DNA of 64,000 nucleotides from Planctomycetia bacterium (GCA_021414115.1 JAIOPD010000071.1:62001-126000); one strand, 5' to 3'. Numbered from the stretch's first letter, positions 17,352-27,211 are shown. The notes: generated from the sequence alone by a model not told the origin. Program-made: numbers and translations.

Positions 17352-17867
17352 TCAAGAGGGCCGCAGGGATGCGCCGTCGCCGGCCAGCCCACGGGCCAGC
17401 GCATGCCGGCGAAACGTCGGTTCGTCGAGAAAGGTGGCCGATCGCACGAGTTGCATCATCAGCGGCTGCTCCGGCCAGCCGAAGACGCCGAGCAGACGAT
17501 CCAGTTCCGCGGCGGGACAGCTCCCCTTGAGATCGACGAGGAGCACTCGTCCATCCTTCTCGAAGGCGTTGCCGTCCACCTGCCACCAGGCATGGCCGCG
17601 ATTCGCGGTTTCGACGCCGCGGGAACTCGTCCAGACGAACGAGCCGTCGGGCTCGGCATACAGCCGCTCCAACCCGCCGAGCCGTCGCAGCGCGTCATCG
17701 AATCCAACCGCCATAGGCGCCGAGAGCGCCGCTCTGGGCACGGCGAGCGTCGGCCAAGTGCCCCAGGCGTCGGCCAGGCTGTCGCCCGCGATCGCCTCGG
17801 CCGGTCGGGCGTGGAGCGTGATGTCGAAGGCATTCAGCGGGGCGGGTGGCATCGCGGAGACAATCAT
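17352..17867 (-). CDS. hypothetical protein coupled to the phosphoesterase-like gene
   Basis: 171 residues, not recognised. It has no signal peptide or membrane segment. The middle reads like a compact alpha/beta domain (GSFVWTSSRGVETANRGHAW then WQVDGNAF, and RVLLVDLKGSC). The ATG at 17867 overlaps the stop of the upstream gene as ATGA, which indicates translational coupling and fixes the start. A link to the product of 17864-19099 is inferred from the coupling only. Confidence 0.6.
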   Translation of the reverse strand: MIVSAMPPAPLNAFDITLHARPAEAIAGDSLADAWGTWPTLAVPRAALSAPMAVGFDDALRRLGGLERLYAEPDGSFVWTSSRGVETANRGHAWWQVDGNAFEKDGRVLLVDLKGSCPAAELDRLLGVFGWPEQPLMMQLVRSATFLDEPTFRRHALARGLAGDGASLRPS

Positions 17868-19099
17868 GCCGCATCGACGACCAGGCCGCCATGGTCCCAC
17901 CGCTGCCGAGATGAAGGGATCGTGACCACCGGATCGTGCGATTCCCCCGACGCGATCACTTCCGCGCACACGCCCGTCTCGCCCCGTCGCACCGCCAGCA
18001 CGCGCGGGCCCTGCCCCATGCGGCTCATCCCTCCCGCCCCGATGCCATGCGGGCAGGGATCGCCCTCCCAGGCGACCTGTTCCGGATGGCCGATCATCGA
18101 TCCGCGCGCGCCGTCGTCACGGCCGCGCTGGCTACCGAAGGCCGCTCGCCCCGCGAGCCTGTGGACGCCCACGGGAATCACGACATCGGCATCAGCCGTC
18201 CGAAAGCCGCGGTCGAACCAGCCCGCGAGGCAGTGCAGGGCGTCGAACTCCACCTCGCAGGACGGCACGCATCGCCGCGCCTCGGCGAGCCACGCGGCCA
18301 CCGCACGCCGCCACGCCTCGTCGAACGGTTCGATGCCCAGCGGCGCAGAATGTGGCCGCTGTCGCAGCCACGCGGCGATGGCACAGGGGATCTCGACGAC
18401 CGGACACGCCGCGAGCGCCCGAAGGAGCGGGGCCGCCGCCCCGGCGGCAGCCCCACGACCGACCGTGGCGGCGAACCGGGCGACCAGATCGACCGCCACG
18501 CTCTCGGCGAGCGTCGGCGACCGGTCGTCAGATGCCGTCGGGGCCCGCGCGTCGCCGCGATGGCACGCCGGATCGAGGTCGTGACCGTGGCGGATCGAGA
18601 CGTCGGCATTCTCCCAGCGTTCACCGATCGCGAACGGCATGCGGGTGGCATGCCGGGCGATCTCGATGAGCGCGAAGTCGCGGTCGCCGGCCAGGAGCGT
18701 CACCCGCACCGGCACGCTGACGCCGGTGCGGCCGGGACGGCCACGGCCATCGTCCGCCGGCACGGGCAGTCCGTGACGGACCCAGCGGGCCAGGGTCGCG
18801 AAAAGTCTGCGGGCGGATCGCGCCGACCTTTCGGCGATGCGGAGTCGCGTCTCGCGCGGCCTCACGCCGCCGTGCCAGGGCCGCACGTCGCCGCACCACT
18901 CGGCGGACAGGAGCCAGTCGAACGTGTCGCCGGCGACGACGAGATCAAGGCCGTCGATGGGCCGATACCCGCCGTCACGGCGAAAGCCGCCGCGAACCGC
19001 GGCCCGGTGGATCGCAGCCGGGAGCGTCGCCCGCCAGGCCGCGAAGGGCCGCAGGAGCGTGCCATCCCCGATGGCCCAGTTGGACGTGACGACGAGCAT
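17864..19099 (-). CDS. calcineurin-like phosphoesterase-related protein, degenerate
   Basis: 411 residues. The order of motifs recalls metallophosphoesterases of the LpxH/UDP-diacylglucosamine-hydrolase kind: a first strand LVVTSNWAIGDG, then LDLVVAGDTFDWL near residue 52-64 (compare GDxxD), VTLLAGDRDFALIEIA near 145 (compare GNHD) and IRHGHDLDP near 178 (compare GHxH). The usual Asp-x-His of motif 1 and the His of GNHD are not seen, so metal binding may be altered or lost. The C-terminal half is unique. Its stop overlaps the start of 17352-17867 by four bases. The assignment to the fold is moderate and activity is uncertain. Confidence 0.55.
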   Translation of the reverse strand: MLVVTSNWAIGDGTLLRPFAAWRATLPAAIHRAAVRGGFRRDGGYRPIDGLDLVVAGDTFDWLLSAEWCGDVRPWHGGVRPRETRLRIAERSARSARRLFATLARWVRHGLPVPADDGRGRPGRTGVSVPVRVTLLAGDRDFALIEIARHATRMPFAIGERWENADVSIRHGHDLDPACHRGDARAPTASDDRSPTLAESVAVDLVARFAATVGRGAAAGAAAPLLRALAACPVVEIPCAIAAWLRQRPHSAPLGIEPFDEAWRRAVAAWLAEARRCVPSCEVEFDALHCLAGWFDRGFRTADADVVIPVGVHRLAGRAAFGSQRGRDDGARGSMIGHPEQVAWEGDPCPHGIGAGGMSRMGQGPRVLAVRRGETGVCAEVIASGESHDPVVTIPSSRQRWDHGGLVVDAA

Positions 19100-19246
19100 G
19101 CCTGCCTCCGCAGGTTGTCATCGACTGGCGCCATAGGCGACGTTCATTCCTCGCTGCCCCGCCGGATCAGCCGCGCAGACCTTGCGGGTCGCGTTGCCGC
19201 TGCCGATCGCGGGACCGGCAGCGAGCGACTCAGGTCTGCGGGGGCG

Positions 19247-20659
19247 TCACGGCTCAAGAAAACTGGTCTGGCAGCTGCGTTCGACCGTGCCGTCGAGTTC
19301 GGCGCTCGAAAGAATCGCCGAGGCGCGGCCGGTGCCACCGGAGGGGAGGCGGTAGGTGATCTCGAAAGACCGCTGGCCTCCGGGAGGAATCGCCTGGATC
19401 GGATCGAACGAGACCCGCGAGTCGTCGATCCGCACGCGGGCCACGGTCCGGTCGGAATCGAGGCGGGCCTGATCGGGCAGGAGGATGAGGAGATCAAGGC
19501 GGCCCGTGGGTTCCGTGCCGCCGTTGGTCACGGTGCAGACCAGGGTGGTCGAATCGCCGGGACGCACCGGATCGTCGAGATCGGCGAGCGAGAGCTTCAG
19601 GCCGGCTTCTGCGGGTGTCCGCACCCGCGGCCGCGGCGTTGAAGAACTGATGAGAACGCACGACTCGTCGGCAACCATCGCACCGCCGCCGAAGCCGCCG
19701 AGCACGGCGCGGACGCACGATCGGGTGGCTGGCGAGTCGCGGTAGGCGTCCGCGGGGGCCTTGGCCCGCAGGTTGATCTGACGCTTGAGCTGGCCACCCG
19801 GCTCGAGCGCCGGCAGGTTCCATGACACCTTCGAAGCCACAAGATTGTAGCCATCAGACGCCTCGAGGGGCGTGAGGTGATCGTCCCACGAGAACTCGAG
19901 CGTGGTCGGCGACGCAGCACCTGCCCCCTTGTTCTTCACCGTGGCCACGTACGACACGACGCCGTCTGAGAGCGTCTCGGCGGGGCCCTCGAGATCGAGT
20001 TCGAGGGCGGCGGCAGCGGGCACCGGGATCGTGCTGGCCGCGGTCGAACGCGGCAACGGCACCGGGATCGGCGCGGTAACGGCCGCGGGCGTCGTGGCGG
20101 CAGCGAGCGGCGGCGTCGTGGCCAGCGGAGGCGGGACGGCCAGCGGAGGCGTCGCAGCAAGCGGCGGCGGGACCGCCGCGACGGTCGCGGGAGCCGCCAC
20201 AGGTGCGGGCGGCGTGGCAACCCGAGGTGCTGCGGCGCTGGCCACTGGCTGCACTTCGACGCAGTGGGTGGCCCCACCGACGAATACGTGCGACTGGTCG
20301 AGAATCTCGACGCGATGGCACTGCCTGCCTGGTTCGTCGAGCAGGAAGTCGAGCGTGAGCCGCCGCGCGGTGCCCGGCATCAGGTCGATCGTGCCCTTCT
20401 GCTCGATCGGGCTCGCGGAAGCCTCGTGATGGAAGCCCTTGTCGAAGTAGTCGATAACGCGGAGGTTTTGCAGAGGCTTGCCGGAGCGGTTGACGAGCTC
20501 GACCTCGAACGACGCCCGTTCACCGACGCGACCGACAAGCGGACCGGTGACGGACACGAGCACCGGATCCTCGCCGCGCGTCGCGGATGCGCCGACGAGA
20601 ACGACTACCGCAGCCGCGATCACCGCTCGTACGCGAAGCCAGCATCCCGTCATCGACAC
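19247..20659 (-). CDS. secreted DUF11-type repeat protein
   Basis: 470 residues with a signal peptide (hydrophobic AVIAAAVVVLVGASA then TRGED). Three Ig-like DUF11/CARDB-type beta domains can be seen, each starting with a 'vrvGe.a.feVelvN.G' pattern: residues about 32-135 (VGRVGERASFEVELVNRSG), 220-335 (VSYVATVKNKGAGAASPTTL) and 350-465 (VRPGDSTTLVCTVTNGG). Between the first two lies a roughly 70-residue Pro/Ala/Thr linker with repeated PPLA units. Such proteins are common on planctomycete cell surfaces. No catalytic motif was found. It stands alone, with over 500 bp of repeats on its 5' side. Confidence 0.75.
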   Translation of the reverse strand: MSMTGCWLRVRAVIAAAVVVLVGASATRGEDPVLVSVTGPLVGRVGERASFEVELVNRSGKPLQNLRVIDYFDKGFHHEASASPIEQKGTIDLMPGTARRLTLDFLLDEPGRQCHRVEILDQSHVFVGGATHCVEVQPVASAAAPRVATPPAPVAAPATVAAVPPPLAATPPLAVPPPLATTPPLAAATTPAAVTAPIPVPLPRSTAASTIPVPAAAALELDLEGPAETLSDGVVSYVATVKNKGAGAASPTTLEFSWDDHLTPLEASDGYNLVASKVSWNLPALEPGGQLKRQINLRAKAPADAYRDSPATRSCVRAVLGGFGGGAMVADESCVLISSSTPRPRVRTPAEAGLKLSLADLDDPVRPGDSTTLVCTVTNGGTEPTGRLDLLILLPDQARLDSDRTVARVRIDDSRVSFDPIQAIPPGGQRSFEITYRLPSGGTGRASAILSSAELDGTVERSCQTSFLEP

Positions 20660-20832
20660 GCCTCCCGATCATGAGCCTGTAAAAAGCCTGTCACTCTCGT
20701 CGGCAAGAGGGTACCACGCCGCGCCGCAGAGGGTGAACGCCGGCTCCCGGCCGCACCGGGGCCGGTTTTTGACCGTTTTTGCCGGGAGGCTGGCTTCACG
20801 CCTCGCTGCTCGGGGCTTCCTGAGGGTGTCAA

Positions 20833-20945
20833 AAGCCCGGAGCGCGAGCGACGGGTAGACGGGTGGAGACCATGAACGTGGCGCGGAGCGGGTCGGGATG
20901 GCCACCCGCATACCCCGCGCTCGCGCTTGGGGCTTCCTGACGGAG
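20833..20945. repeat. family-2 palindromic repeat, full copy
   Basis: Ends: AAGCCCGGAGCGCGAGCGAC then GGGTA on the left, and TACCCCGCGCTCGCGCTTGG then GGCTTCCTGACGG on the right. About 113 bp in all. Orientation is opposite to the copies at 16056 and 43360. Confidence 0.75.
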
Positions 20946-21131
20946 ACGCGCAGGCCCACGAACGACCCGCCCGCCTCCCGATCGTGAGGAGCCGGGGGTG
21001 GCACGCGCAGAAGCCGGGAATATTTGCGACTCACGAGCGATTGGCAGTCGGCCGAGCGGGTGGCCTGTAGCAAAATCCCCGGCGCCGAGCATGCCACCCC
21101 CGGCGAACCAATCCGGCACCGTCTCAGTGCC

Positions 21132-21173
21132 ACCCGTATACCCCGCGCTTCCGCTTGGGGCTTCCTGAAGGAG
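21132..21173. repeat. family-2 palindromic repeat, single end
   Basis: ATACCCCGCGCTTCCGCTTG then GGGCTTCCTGAAGGAG, with two changes from the consensus. It lies 26 bp behind the phoU stop. The phoU stop context (GCGGTCTAA) resembles the family-1 tail. Confidence 0.6.
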
Positions 21174-21198
21174 GGGCGACGGGCATGCCAGCCGCGGT

Positions 21199-21858
21199 CT
21201 AACTCTCGGCGCGGTGCCGGACGATGTCGCCCTCGACCATGTAGACGACATCCTCGGCGATGTTCGTCGCCATGTCGGCGATCCGTTCGATGTGCTTCGA
21301 GACGGAGTTGATCCGCAGCAGGTTTTCGACGTTTTCCGGATCCTCCTTGATCCCCTGGAGCACCCGCCGCTGGATGCGCTGCCGGGCCTCGTCGACGATG
21401 TCGTCCTCCTCGCGGACCTGCCGGGCGAGCGCCGGATCACCCTTCACCACGGCGTCGAGGCACTGCCGGACCATTTCCTGCGCCTGCGTGGCCATCGTGC
21501 GGATCTCCGGGGGCAGGTCATACGGATTGCCCCCTTCCAGCTGCGTCACCCGCTTGGCGATGTTTCTGGCGAGGTCGCCCATCCGCTCGAGATCGTTGTT
21601 GATCTTGAGTGCGGCCACCACGAACCGCAGGTCGGCGGCCACCGGCTGGTAGAGGGCGAGGATCTTGAGGCACTCCTCCTCGACCTCCACCTCCATGCTG
21701 TCGATTTCCTCGTCGTTGGCCATCACCCGCTGGGCGAGCTGGACGTCACGGTTGATGAGCGCCGTGATCGACTTCGAGATGGCCTCCTCCACGAGGGTGC
21801 CCACCCGCAGAATCCGCTCCCTGAGATTTTCGAGCTGGCGTTCGATGTGTTTGGTCAT
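21199..21858 (-). CDS. phoU: phosphate transport system regulator PhoU
   Basis: Cytoplasmic negative regulator that links the Pst transporter to the PhoR/PhoB-type sensor. 219 residues, the usual length, all helical. It has two copies of the PhoU helix bundle with the metal-binding E/DxxxD pattern: residues about 15-100 (DEEIDSMEVEVEEECLKILA, LERMGDLARNIAKRV) and 115-210 (EEDDIVDEARQRI, KHIERIADMATNIAEDVVYM). It is the last gene of pstSCAB-phoU, 16 bp behind pstB, the canonical operon order. No PhoR/PhoB genes are in the window. Confidence 0.95.
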   Translation of the reverse strand: MTKHIERQLENLRERILRVGTLVEEAISKSITALINRDVQLAQRVMANDEEIDSMEVEVEEECLKILALYQPVAADLRFVVAALKINNDLERMGDLARNIAKRVTQLEGGNPYDLPPEIRTMATQAQEMVRQCLDAVVKGDPALARQVREEDDIVDEARQRIQRRVLQGIKEDPENVENLLRINSVSKHIERIADMATNIAEDVVYMVEGDIVRHRAES

Positions 21859-21874
21859 GGATGTTTTGGTGCGA

Positions 21875-22786
21875 TCAGCCGAAGCGGCCGGTCACGTAGG
21901 CCTCGGTCTCGCGGAGAACGGGCTTGGTGAAGATGTCGGGGGTGGCGCCGTATTCGATCAGCCGGCCGAGATACATGAAGGCGGTGTAGTCGCTGCTCCG
22001 GCTGGCCTGTTGCATGTTGTGGGTCACGATCAGCACGGAATAACGGCCGCGGAGCTCCTGGATCAGATCCTCCACCTTGCCCGTGGCGATCGGATCGAGC
22101 GCCGAACAGGGCTCGTCAAGGAGCAGCACCTCGGGCTCGGCGGCGATGGCCCGCGCGATGCAGAGCCGCTGCTGCTGGCCACCTGAAAGCCCAAGGGCAC
22201 TGTCCTGCAGCCGGTCCTTGACCTCGTCCCAGAGGGCTGCCCCGCGGAGGCTCATTTCGCAGACCTCGTCGAGCACGCCGCGACTGGTCTCGCCGTCGAT
22301 GCGGAGGGCATAGACGACGTTTTCATAGATGCTCATCGGAAAGGGATTGGGCTTCTGGAAGACCATGCCCATCCGCTTCCGCAGTTCGATCACGTCCATC
22401 CGCGGGTCATAGATCGAATCGCCGTTGAGTCGCATGTCGCCGGTGATCCGCACGCTCTGCACCAGGTCGTTGAGCCGATTCACGCTCCGCAGGAGCGTCG
22501 ACTTGCCGCAGCCGCTGGGACCGACGAGCGCCGTCACCTTGTTGAGCGGGATGGGCATCGCGATCCGGTGGAGGGCCTGCTTTGCGCCGTACCAGAGATT
22601 GAAGCGGTCGATTTCGAGAACAGGCGGCTCCTTGAGTACGCCGTCGTGCACCTCGGCCTCGACCTCGAGCCCGGCGGCGACGGCGATCAGGCGATCCGGC
22701 GGGGGCTCTGTCGGACGGCCCACGGCCTCCGAACCGATGCCCTGCGACGGTCTTTCGAGCGATTGCATGCTGACCCTGCTTCCCAT
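21875..22786 (-). CDS. pstB: phosphate ABC transporter ATP-binding protein PstB
   Basis: ATPase of the PstSCAB phosphate importer. Walker [21 protein letters not shown]-loop [16 protein letters not shown], signature [14 protein letters not shown], Walker [14 protein letters not shown] and switch His in IVTHNMQQA are all present. The C-terminus TGRFG is typical of PstB. The core begins about 55 residues in; the first part ([20 protein letters not shown]) is a family-atypical N-terminal extension. The ATG at 22786 was preferred over a TTG at 22807 and an ATG at 22768; none has a clear ribosome site. Confidence 0.93.
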   Translation of the reverse strand: MGSRVSMQSLERPSQGIGSEAVGRPTEPPPDRLIAVAAGLEVEAEVHDGVLKEPPVLEIDRFNLWYGAKQALHRIAMPIPLNKVTALVGPSGCGKSTLLRSVNRLNDLVQSVRITGDMRLNGDSIYDPRMDVIELRKRMGMVFQKPNPFPMSIYENVVYALRIDGETSRGVLDEVCEMSLRGAALWDEVKDRLQDSALGLSGGQQQRLCIARAIAAEPEVLLLDEPCSALDPIATGKVEDLIQELRGRYSVLIVTHNMQQASRSSDYTAFMYLGRLIEYGATPDIFTKPVLRETEAYVTGRFG

Positions 22787-22830
22787 GGATCCCGCCGGTC
22801 GCGGCAACGGTGAATCCTACACCACGCCTG

Positions 22831-24510
22831 TCAGAAGTGCTGGGAAACGAACCGCCGCCGCAGCCGCGACCGCAGCCAGATCGCGGCCACGTTGAGCAGG
22901 GCGATGATCGCCACCAGCAGGAAGGTGATCGTGAACACCATCGGCCGGGCCGCCTGGCTGTTGGGGCTCTGGAAGCCGACGTCGTAGATCAGGTAGGCGA
23001 GGTGCATGAACTCGCGCTCCGGGTGGACGAACGGAAACGTGCCGTCTACCGGCAGTTCGAGCGCGAGCTTCTTCACGCCCACGAGCATCAGCGGCGCGAC
23101 CTCGCCCGCGCCGCGGGCCATCGCGAGGATCAGCCCCGTCATGATCCCGGGCAGGGCTCGCGGCAGGACAATGCGCCGGATCGTCTGCCACTTGCCGGCG
23201 CCGCAGGCATATGATCCCTCCCGCATCGAGTTGGGCACCGCGGAGAGCGCCTCCTCGGTGGCCACGATCACCACCGGCAGCGTGAGCAACGCCAGCGTGA
23301 GCGACGCCCAGAGAAGCCCCCCCGTGCCGAACGTGGGCTGCCCGTCAGCCACGAGGCTCGCCTTGAAAAAGACATCGTCGATGCCGGCGCCGACGACGTA
23401 GCAGAAGAAGCCGAGCCCGAAGGCGCCGTAAACGATGCTCGGCACGCCCGCCAGGTTGTTGATCGCCACCCGGACCGCCGTGGTAATCGGGCCACGGCTG
23501 GCATATTCCCGCAGGTAGAGCGCCGCGAGCACGCCGAAGGGGGCGACGAAGAGGGCCATGATGAGGGTCATCGTCACCGTTCCCCAGATCGCGGGAAACA
23601 CGCCGCCGGCGCTGTTGGCCTCGCGGGGATCGTCGCCGAGAAACTCCCCCCAGCGCGAGAAGTAAACGCCGAGGTTGCCGGCGAGCGAGAGCCGATTGGG
23701 CTGCCACGCGCGAACGATCCCGTCGAGCGGCACGGGCACGCTGCCCCCCGACGCCGTTTCAAACTCGACGGCCCACCCCGCATTCTCCCCTCTGAGCTTC
23801 GCCGTCTCCTCGTCGAGGGCCTGCTCGCGGCGGCCGATCTCCCCGGCCAGTTTTTGCTCGCGTTGCTCGGCCTCGGCCTGCCGTTCGCTGCCGGCGCCGG
23901 CATCGAGACCGGCCTGCACCACCGCGAGCCGCGCGGCACGGAGTTGCCGCTGGAGTTCGCCACGTTCGTGCTTGTCGATCCGCAGGCCGCGGAGCAGCCG
24001 ACCGCGGGCGCCGGGGTGTTCCCGCCCGAAGGCCTTCCAGACCTCGGCGGCGCCTTCGGCCACGACCTGCTCACCGTGCAGCAGCCGCCGGGGGATTCCG
24101 TGGAGCCGGCCGGCATCGAGCCGCTCGACCACGGTCGCCCACTCGGGCCGCGCGATTTCGGTGATCGTGGGGTCGTCGATCCACTCGTAGTGGTTGCCGC
24201 TCGAGTCGAAGTCGCCGGTGCGGATGAGCCGCCGCGCCGGATGGCCCACAGCCGCCGCCGTGGCGGGCTCGACAGGCTCCTGCTCGGTGACCTCGCCAAG
24301 CAGCCGCCGGCCGTCGGTGAGCATCACGAGTTCCAGGGGCACGGGCCAGAAGGTCGCGAGCCCTCGCCAGGCGATGAACGAGAGCAGCCCGACGATCATC
24401 GCGATCGCCAGCGCCAGCGACGAGGCCGTGAGCCACACCCACGGCTCGCCGTGGGCGGTGAGGTTGGCGTGCCCGGAGCGGGCGCGGCGCGGAGGGCCTT
24501 TAGAGTTCAT
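22831..24510 (-). CDS. pstA: phosphate ABC transporter permease PstA, enlarged form
   Basis: Inner-membrane permease of the phosphate importer. At 559 residues it is nearly twice the usual 280-300. The first membrane helix is at about 30-52. It is followed by a periplasmic insert of roughly 230 residues, including a charged coiled-coil segment (RQAEAEQREQKLAGEIGRRE) at about 205-240. The standard permease core starts near 300 (GGVFPAIWGTVTMTLIMALF) and carries the EAA loop RREGSYACGAGKWQTIRRIV-like sequence around 440 and the final helix near 530. It overlaps pstC by 11 bp. Confidence 0.93.
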   Translation of the reverse strand: MNSKGPPRRARSGHANLTAHGEPWVWLTASSLALAIAMIVGLLSFIAWRGLATFWPVPLELVMLTDGRRLLGEVTEQEPVEPATAAAVGHPARRLIRTGDFDSSGNHYEWIDDPTITEIARPEWATVVERLDAGRLHGIPRRLLHGEQVVAEGAAEVWKAFGREHPGARGRLLRGLRIDKHERGELQRQLRAARLAVVQAGLDAGAGSERQAEAEQREQKLAGEIGRREQALDEETAKLRGENAGWAVEFETASGGSVPVPLDGIVRAWQPNRLSLAGNLGVYFSRWGEFLGDDPREANSAGGVFPAIWGTVTMTLIMALFVAPFGVLAALYLREYASRGPITTAVRVAINNLAGVPSIVYGAFGLGFFCYVVGAGIDDVFFKASLVADGQPTFGTGGLLWASLTLALLTLPVVIVATEEALSAVPNSMREGSYACGAGKWQTIRRIVLPRALPGIMTGLILAMARGAGEVAPLMLVGVKKLALELPVDGTFPFVHPEREFMHLAYLIYDVGFQSPNSQAARPMVFTITFLLVAIIALLNVAAIWLRSRLRRRFVSQHF

Positions 24511-27151
24511 AGGCCCTCTTCCGAAATCGCTGCCGCACGAGTTCGGCCACCGTGTTGACCACGAACGTGATCCCGAAGAGCGTCAGCGCCGCGAGAAAGA
24601 GGACTCGATAGTGCGCCGACCCCCGGGCCGCCTCGGGAAGCTCCGTGGCGATCGCCGCCGAGAGCGTCTGAAAGCCGTTGAAGAGATTCCAGCTGACCAG
24701 CGGCGTGTTGCCAGCCGCCATCAAGACGATCATCGTCTCGCCCACCGCGCGGCCGAGCCCGATCATCACGGCGGAGAACAGGCCGCTGGCGGCCGCGGGC
24801 ACGATGACGCGAACCGCCGTCTGCCAAGGGGTCGCCCCGGCACCGAGCGAGGCACTGCGGAGATGATCGGGCACGCTCGAGAGCGCGTCGTCGGCGATCG
24901 TGAAGATCAGCGGAATGATCGCGAAACTCATGCCGATGGCGACGATCAACGCGTTGCGCTGCACGTAGGTCCCGAAGATTCCGCCACGGGTGTCGAACCG
25001 CAGCGAGTCGAGCAACACCGCAACCGCGGCCGCAAACGCCACGGTCGCGACCACGCCGCAGAGGAAGGCGACGAGCGAGGCCGTCGCCGCACGACGATGG
25101 GTCCAGCCGCCGCTCACCCGACGCAGCCACGGATTCACGATCCGACCCACGAACACGGTGGAGGCAATCGCGGCCAGCGGCAGACTGGCGAGCACCCAGC
25201 CCCCGAAGCCGCTGCCGCCACGACCGTCGAGCCAGCCGGTGATGTCGCCACCAAACAGGAACCGCTCGGCAGCCGGAGCCAGCACCCGCGACAACGCCAC
25301 GCCGATCGGCAGGGCCCCGAAGGCGACCGCCGCGAGCCGCCAGCCGGCGAGCCGGGTCCGCGATCCTGACGGCAGGAGTTGCCAGAGGTGCGCCGAGAGC
25401 AGGATCACGACAGGGACCACGAAAAACCCGGTCACGAGCGGCATCAGCGACCGCTCGATCACGGGGGCGAACACCAGCCCGGCCATGAACCCGAGGACCA
25501 CGCTCGGCAGGCTCGCCATCATCTCGATCGTGGGCTTGATGCGGGCCTTCCACCGGGCATGCATGAACTGGCTGGCATAGATCGCGGCGAGGATGGCGAT
25601 CGGCGTGGCAAAGAGCATCGAGTAGAGCGTGGCCTTGAGCGTGCCGAAGATCAGGGGCAAGAGACCAAACTTCGACTCGAACGCCTCGTGGCCGGTGGTT
25701 TCCCACGCATGCGAGCCGCCGGCGTAGTTTTCGTACCACACCGGTGCGAGCAGTGTTCGCGCCGAGATCTCCGGGTAGCCCGTGTCGATGGACCAGACTG
25801 CGAGGCTGCCGCGGCCGCTGGCGAGCAGGCGGTTCTCCCGGGATGAAATGCAGAGCCGATCGGCCACGATCGACGGCACCGCGTCGTCGGCCGCCCGCGG
25901 GGTCGGCGGCTCGAACACCTGGGATCCGGCGGTCGACTGCAGGAGGCGGACGCCCCCCGCCGCATCGGATACGGCGAACAGTCGCGACCGGGGCGAGGCG
26001 GCGATCGTCGTGATCGCGGCCGCCTCGTCGGCCCGCCGCGGCTCGAACGAGCGGGCGATGGCCATGCGGAGCCCGTCGGCGGCCCCCTTGGCGGTGTCCG
26101 CCGCGTCGCCGCCGGCAGCCAGACCACGGGTGGCGAACATGATCCGCACCTGCCCGCGAGAATCACCGACCGCGAGCGTCGTCCCGCCGAAGAGCCGCTC
26201 GACGGCCGTCGCCTCCGCGTCGCCCGGTGCGGCATCGAACGACTCCATGAGCACAGGCGAGTTGATGTCGCGGATCAGATAGCGGTGGGCGTCTCCGCTC
26301 GCCGCGATCACGAAAAGCTGGTCGCCGAGCGCCGACGTGCGGATGAATCGGGCCTTGAACCCAGCCGGTGGCTCGATCGATACGCCCTGCGGTGTACTCG
26401 TGACCTTGCCGGTGAGCATGTTCCGCTTCGACGTCACGGTCTCGACGCGGATCTGGCCGGTGTCATCGACGGCGGCCACCAGCGGCCCACCCGCAAGCGA
26501 CACCACGTCGATGTCCACGACGGGCCCGCCGAGCGGCAGGGCTGGCGCTGGCCCCAGTTCGGTGACGAGCGACACGCGGGAGAATCGGTCGCCCGGTAAC
26601 CGCACCACGAGCGATCCGTCGATCCTCACGGCCTCGCCTGGTTTTTTGGGAAGCTGATCCGGCTGCAGTTCTTCGGCGGGCTGGTAGGCGGAGTCGAGGC
26701 CGATGCGGCCGGTGCGAAACGAACCGTCTGTGAAACCGACCGCAGCGAGCATGCCGCCGGGCGGCACGCGAACGGCCGAACTGCCCTCGAGCCCGGTGTC
26801 GGCAGCGGACTTCTCGAGGAGCGGTTTGCCGTCGGTGAGGCCCACGACGGTGATGCCTCCTGCGTCGCCTTGATCGCCGCGGAGCAGCCAGGCCACCGCC
26901 CCGGATTCATCGGCACCGAGTGCTGCGGCGCGATCGGCGGCCAGCGGCGCGACACGGTCGAGCGACCCGGTTGCACCCTTGAAGAGCGGGGCGGCAACGG
27001 CGACCAGAAACACCCCCACCGCGAGCACGGCCGCGATCGTGCCGATTCCGCCGAGCGTGATCACGGCACGGGCGATCGAGTCGGAGGCCTTGACCCAAGG
27101 ATGGGTTTTGCGTCGCCGCAGCCGACCGGTGAATGTGGACTTGGCCTGCAT
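24500..27151 (-). CDS. pstC: phosphate ABC transporter permease PstC, enlarged form
   Basis: Second permease of the Pst importer, 883 residues against a usual 300-330. After a first helix (about 38-58) comes a periplasmic insert of about 400 residues rich in beta strands. Its recurring blocks such as GPVVDIDVVSLAGGPLVAAV and TTIAASPRSRLFAVSDAAGG suggest a beta-propeller-like sensor domain. The permease core (from about 500) includes FESKFGLLPLIFGTLKATLY, the EAA loop LRSASLGAGATPWQTAVRV and GRAVGETMIVLMAAGN. ATG 27151 was chosen; a GTG at 27199 would add 16 basic residues. About 60 bp separate it from the pstS stop. Confidence 0.92.
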   Translation of the reverse strand: MQAKSTFTGRLRRRKTHPWVKASDSIARAVITLGGIGTIAAVLAVGVFLVAVAAPLFKGATGSLDRVAPLAADRAAALGADESGAVAWLLRGDQGDAGGITVVGLTDGKPLLEKSAADTGLEGSSAVRVPPGGMLAAVGFTDGSFRTGRIGLDSAYQPAEELQPDQLPKKPGEAVRIDGSLVVRLPGDRFSRVSLVTELGPAPALPLGGPVVDIDVVSLAGGPLVAAVDDTGQIRVETVTSKRNMLTGKVTSTPQGVSIEPPAGFKARFIRTSALGDQLFVIAASGDAHRYLIRDINSPVLMESFDAAPGDAEATAVERLFGGTTLAVGDSRGQVRIMFATRGLAAGGDAADTAKGAADGLRMAIARSFEPRRADEAAAITTIAASPRSRLFAVSDAAGGVRLLQSTAGSQVFEPPTPRAADDAVPSIVADRLCISSRENRLLASGRGSLAVWSIDTGYPEISARTLLAPVWYENYAGGSHAWETTGHEAFESKFGLLPLIFGTLKATLYSMLFATPIAILAAIYASQFMHARWKARIKPTIEMMASLPSVVLGFMAGLVFAPVIERSLMPLVTGFFVVPVVILLSAHLWQLLPSGSRTRLAGWRLAAVAFGALPIGVALSRVLAPAAERFLFGGDITGWLDGRGGSGFGGWVLASLPLAAIASTVFVGRIVNPWLRRVSGGWTHRRAATASLVAFLCGVVATVAFAAAVAVLLDSLRFDTRGGIFGTYVQRNALIVAIGMSFAIIPLIFTIADDALSSVPDHLRSASLGAGATPWQTAVRVIVPAAASGLFSAVMIGLGRAVGETMIVLMAAGNTPLVSWNLFNGFQTLSAAIATELPEAARGSAHYRVLFLAALTLFGITFVVNTVAELVRQRFRKRAYEL

Positions 27152-27211
27152 GCGACCGAAGCGTGTGCGGTGTGCTCGACCCGGCCCGCGCCAGGCCACG
27201 GTGCCGGGGGA

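Larger units (their letters stand above)
20660..21198. other. 540-bp gene-free stretch with family-2 repeats
   Basis: Contains a full family-2 copy and a single-ended one. In between is an AT-richer segment (ATATTTGCGACTCACGAGCG, from about 21019). No open frame here has coding character. Confidence 0.6.
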
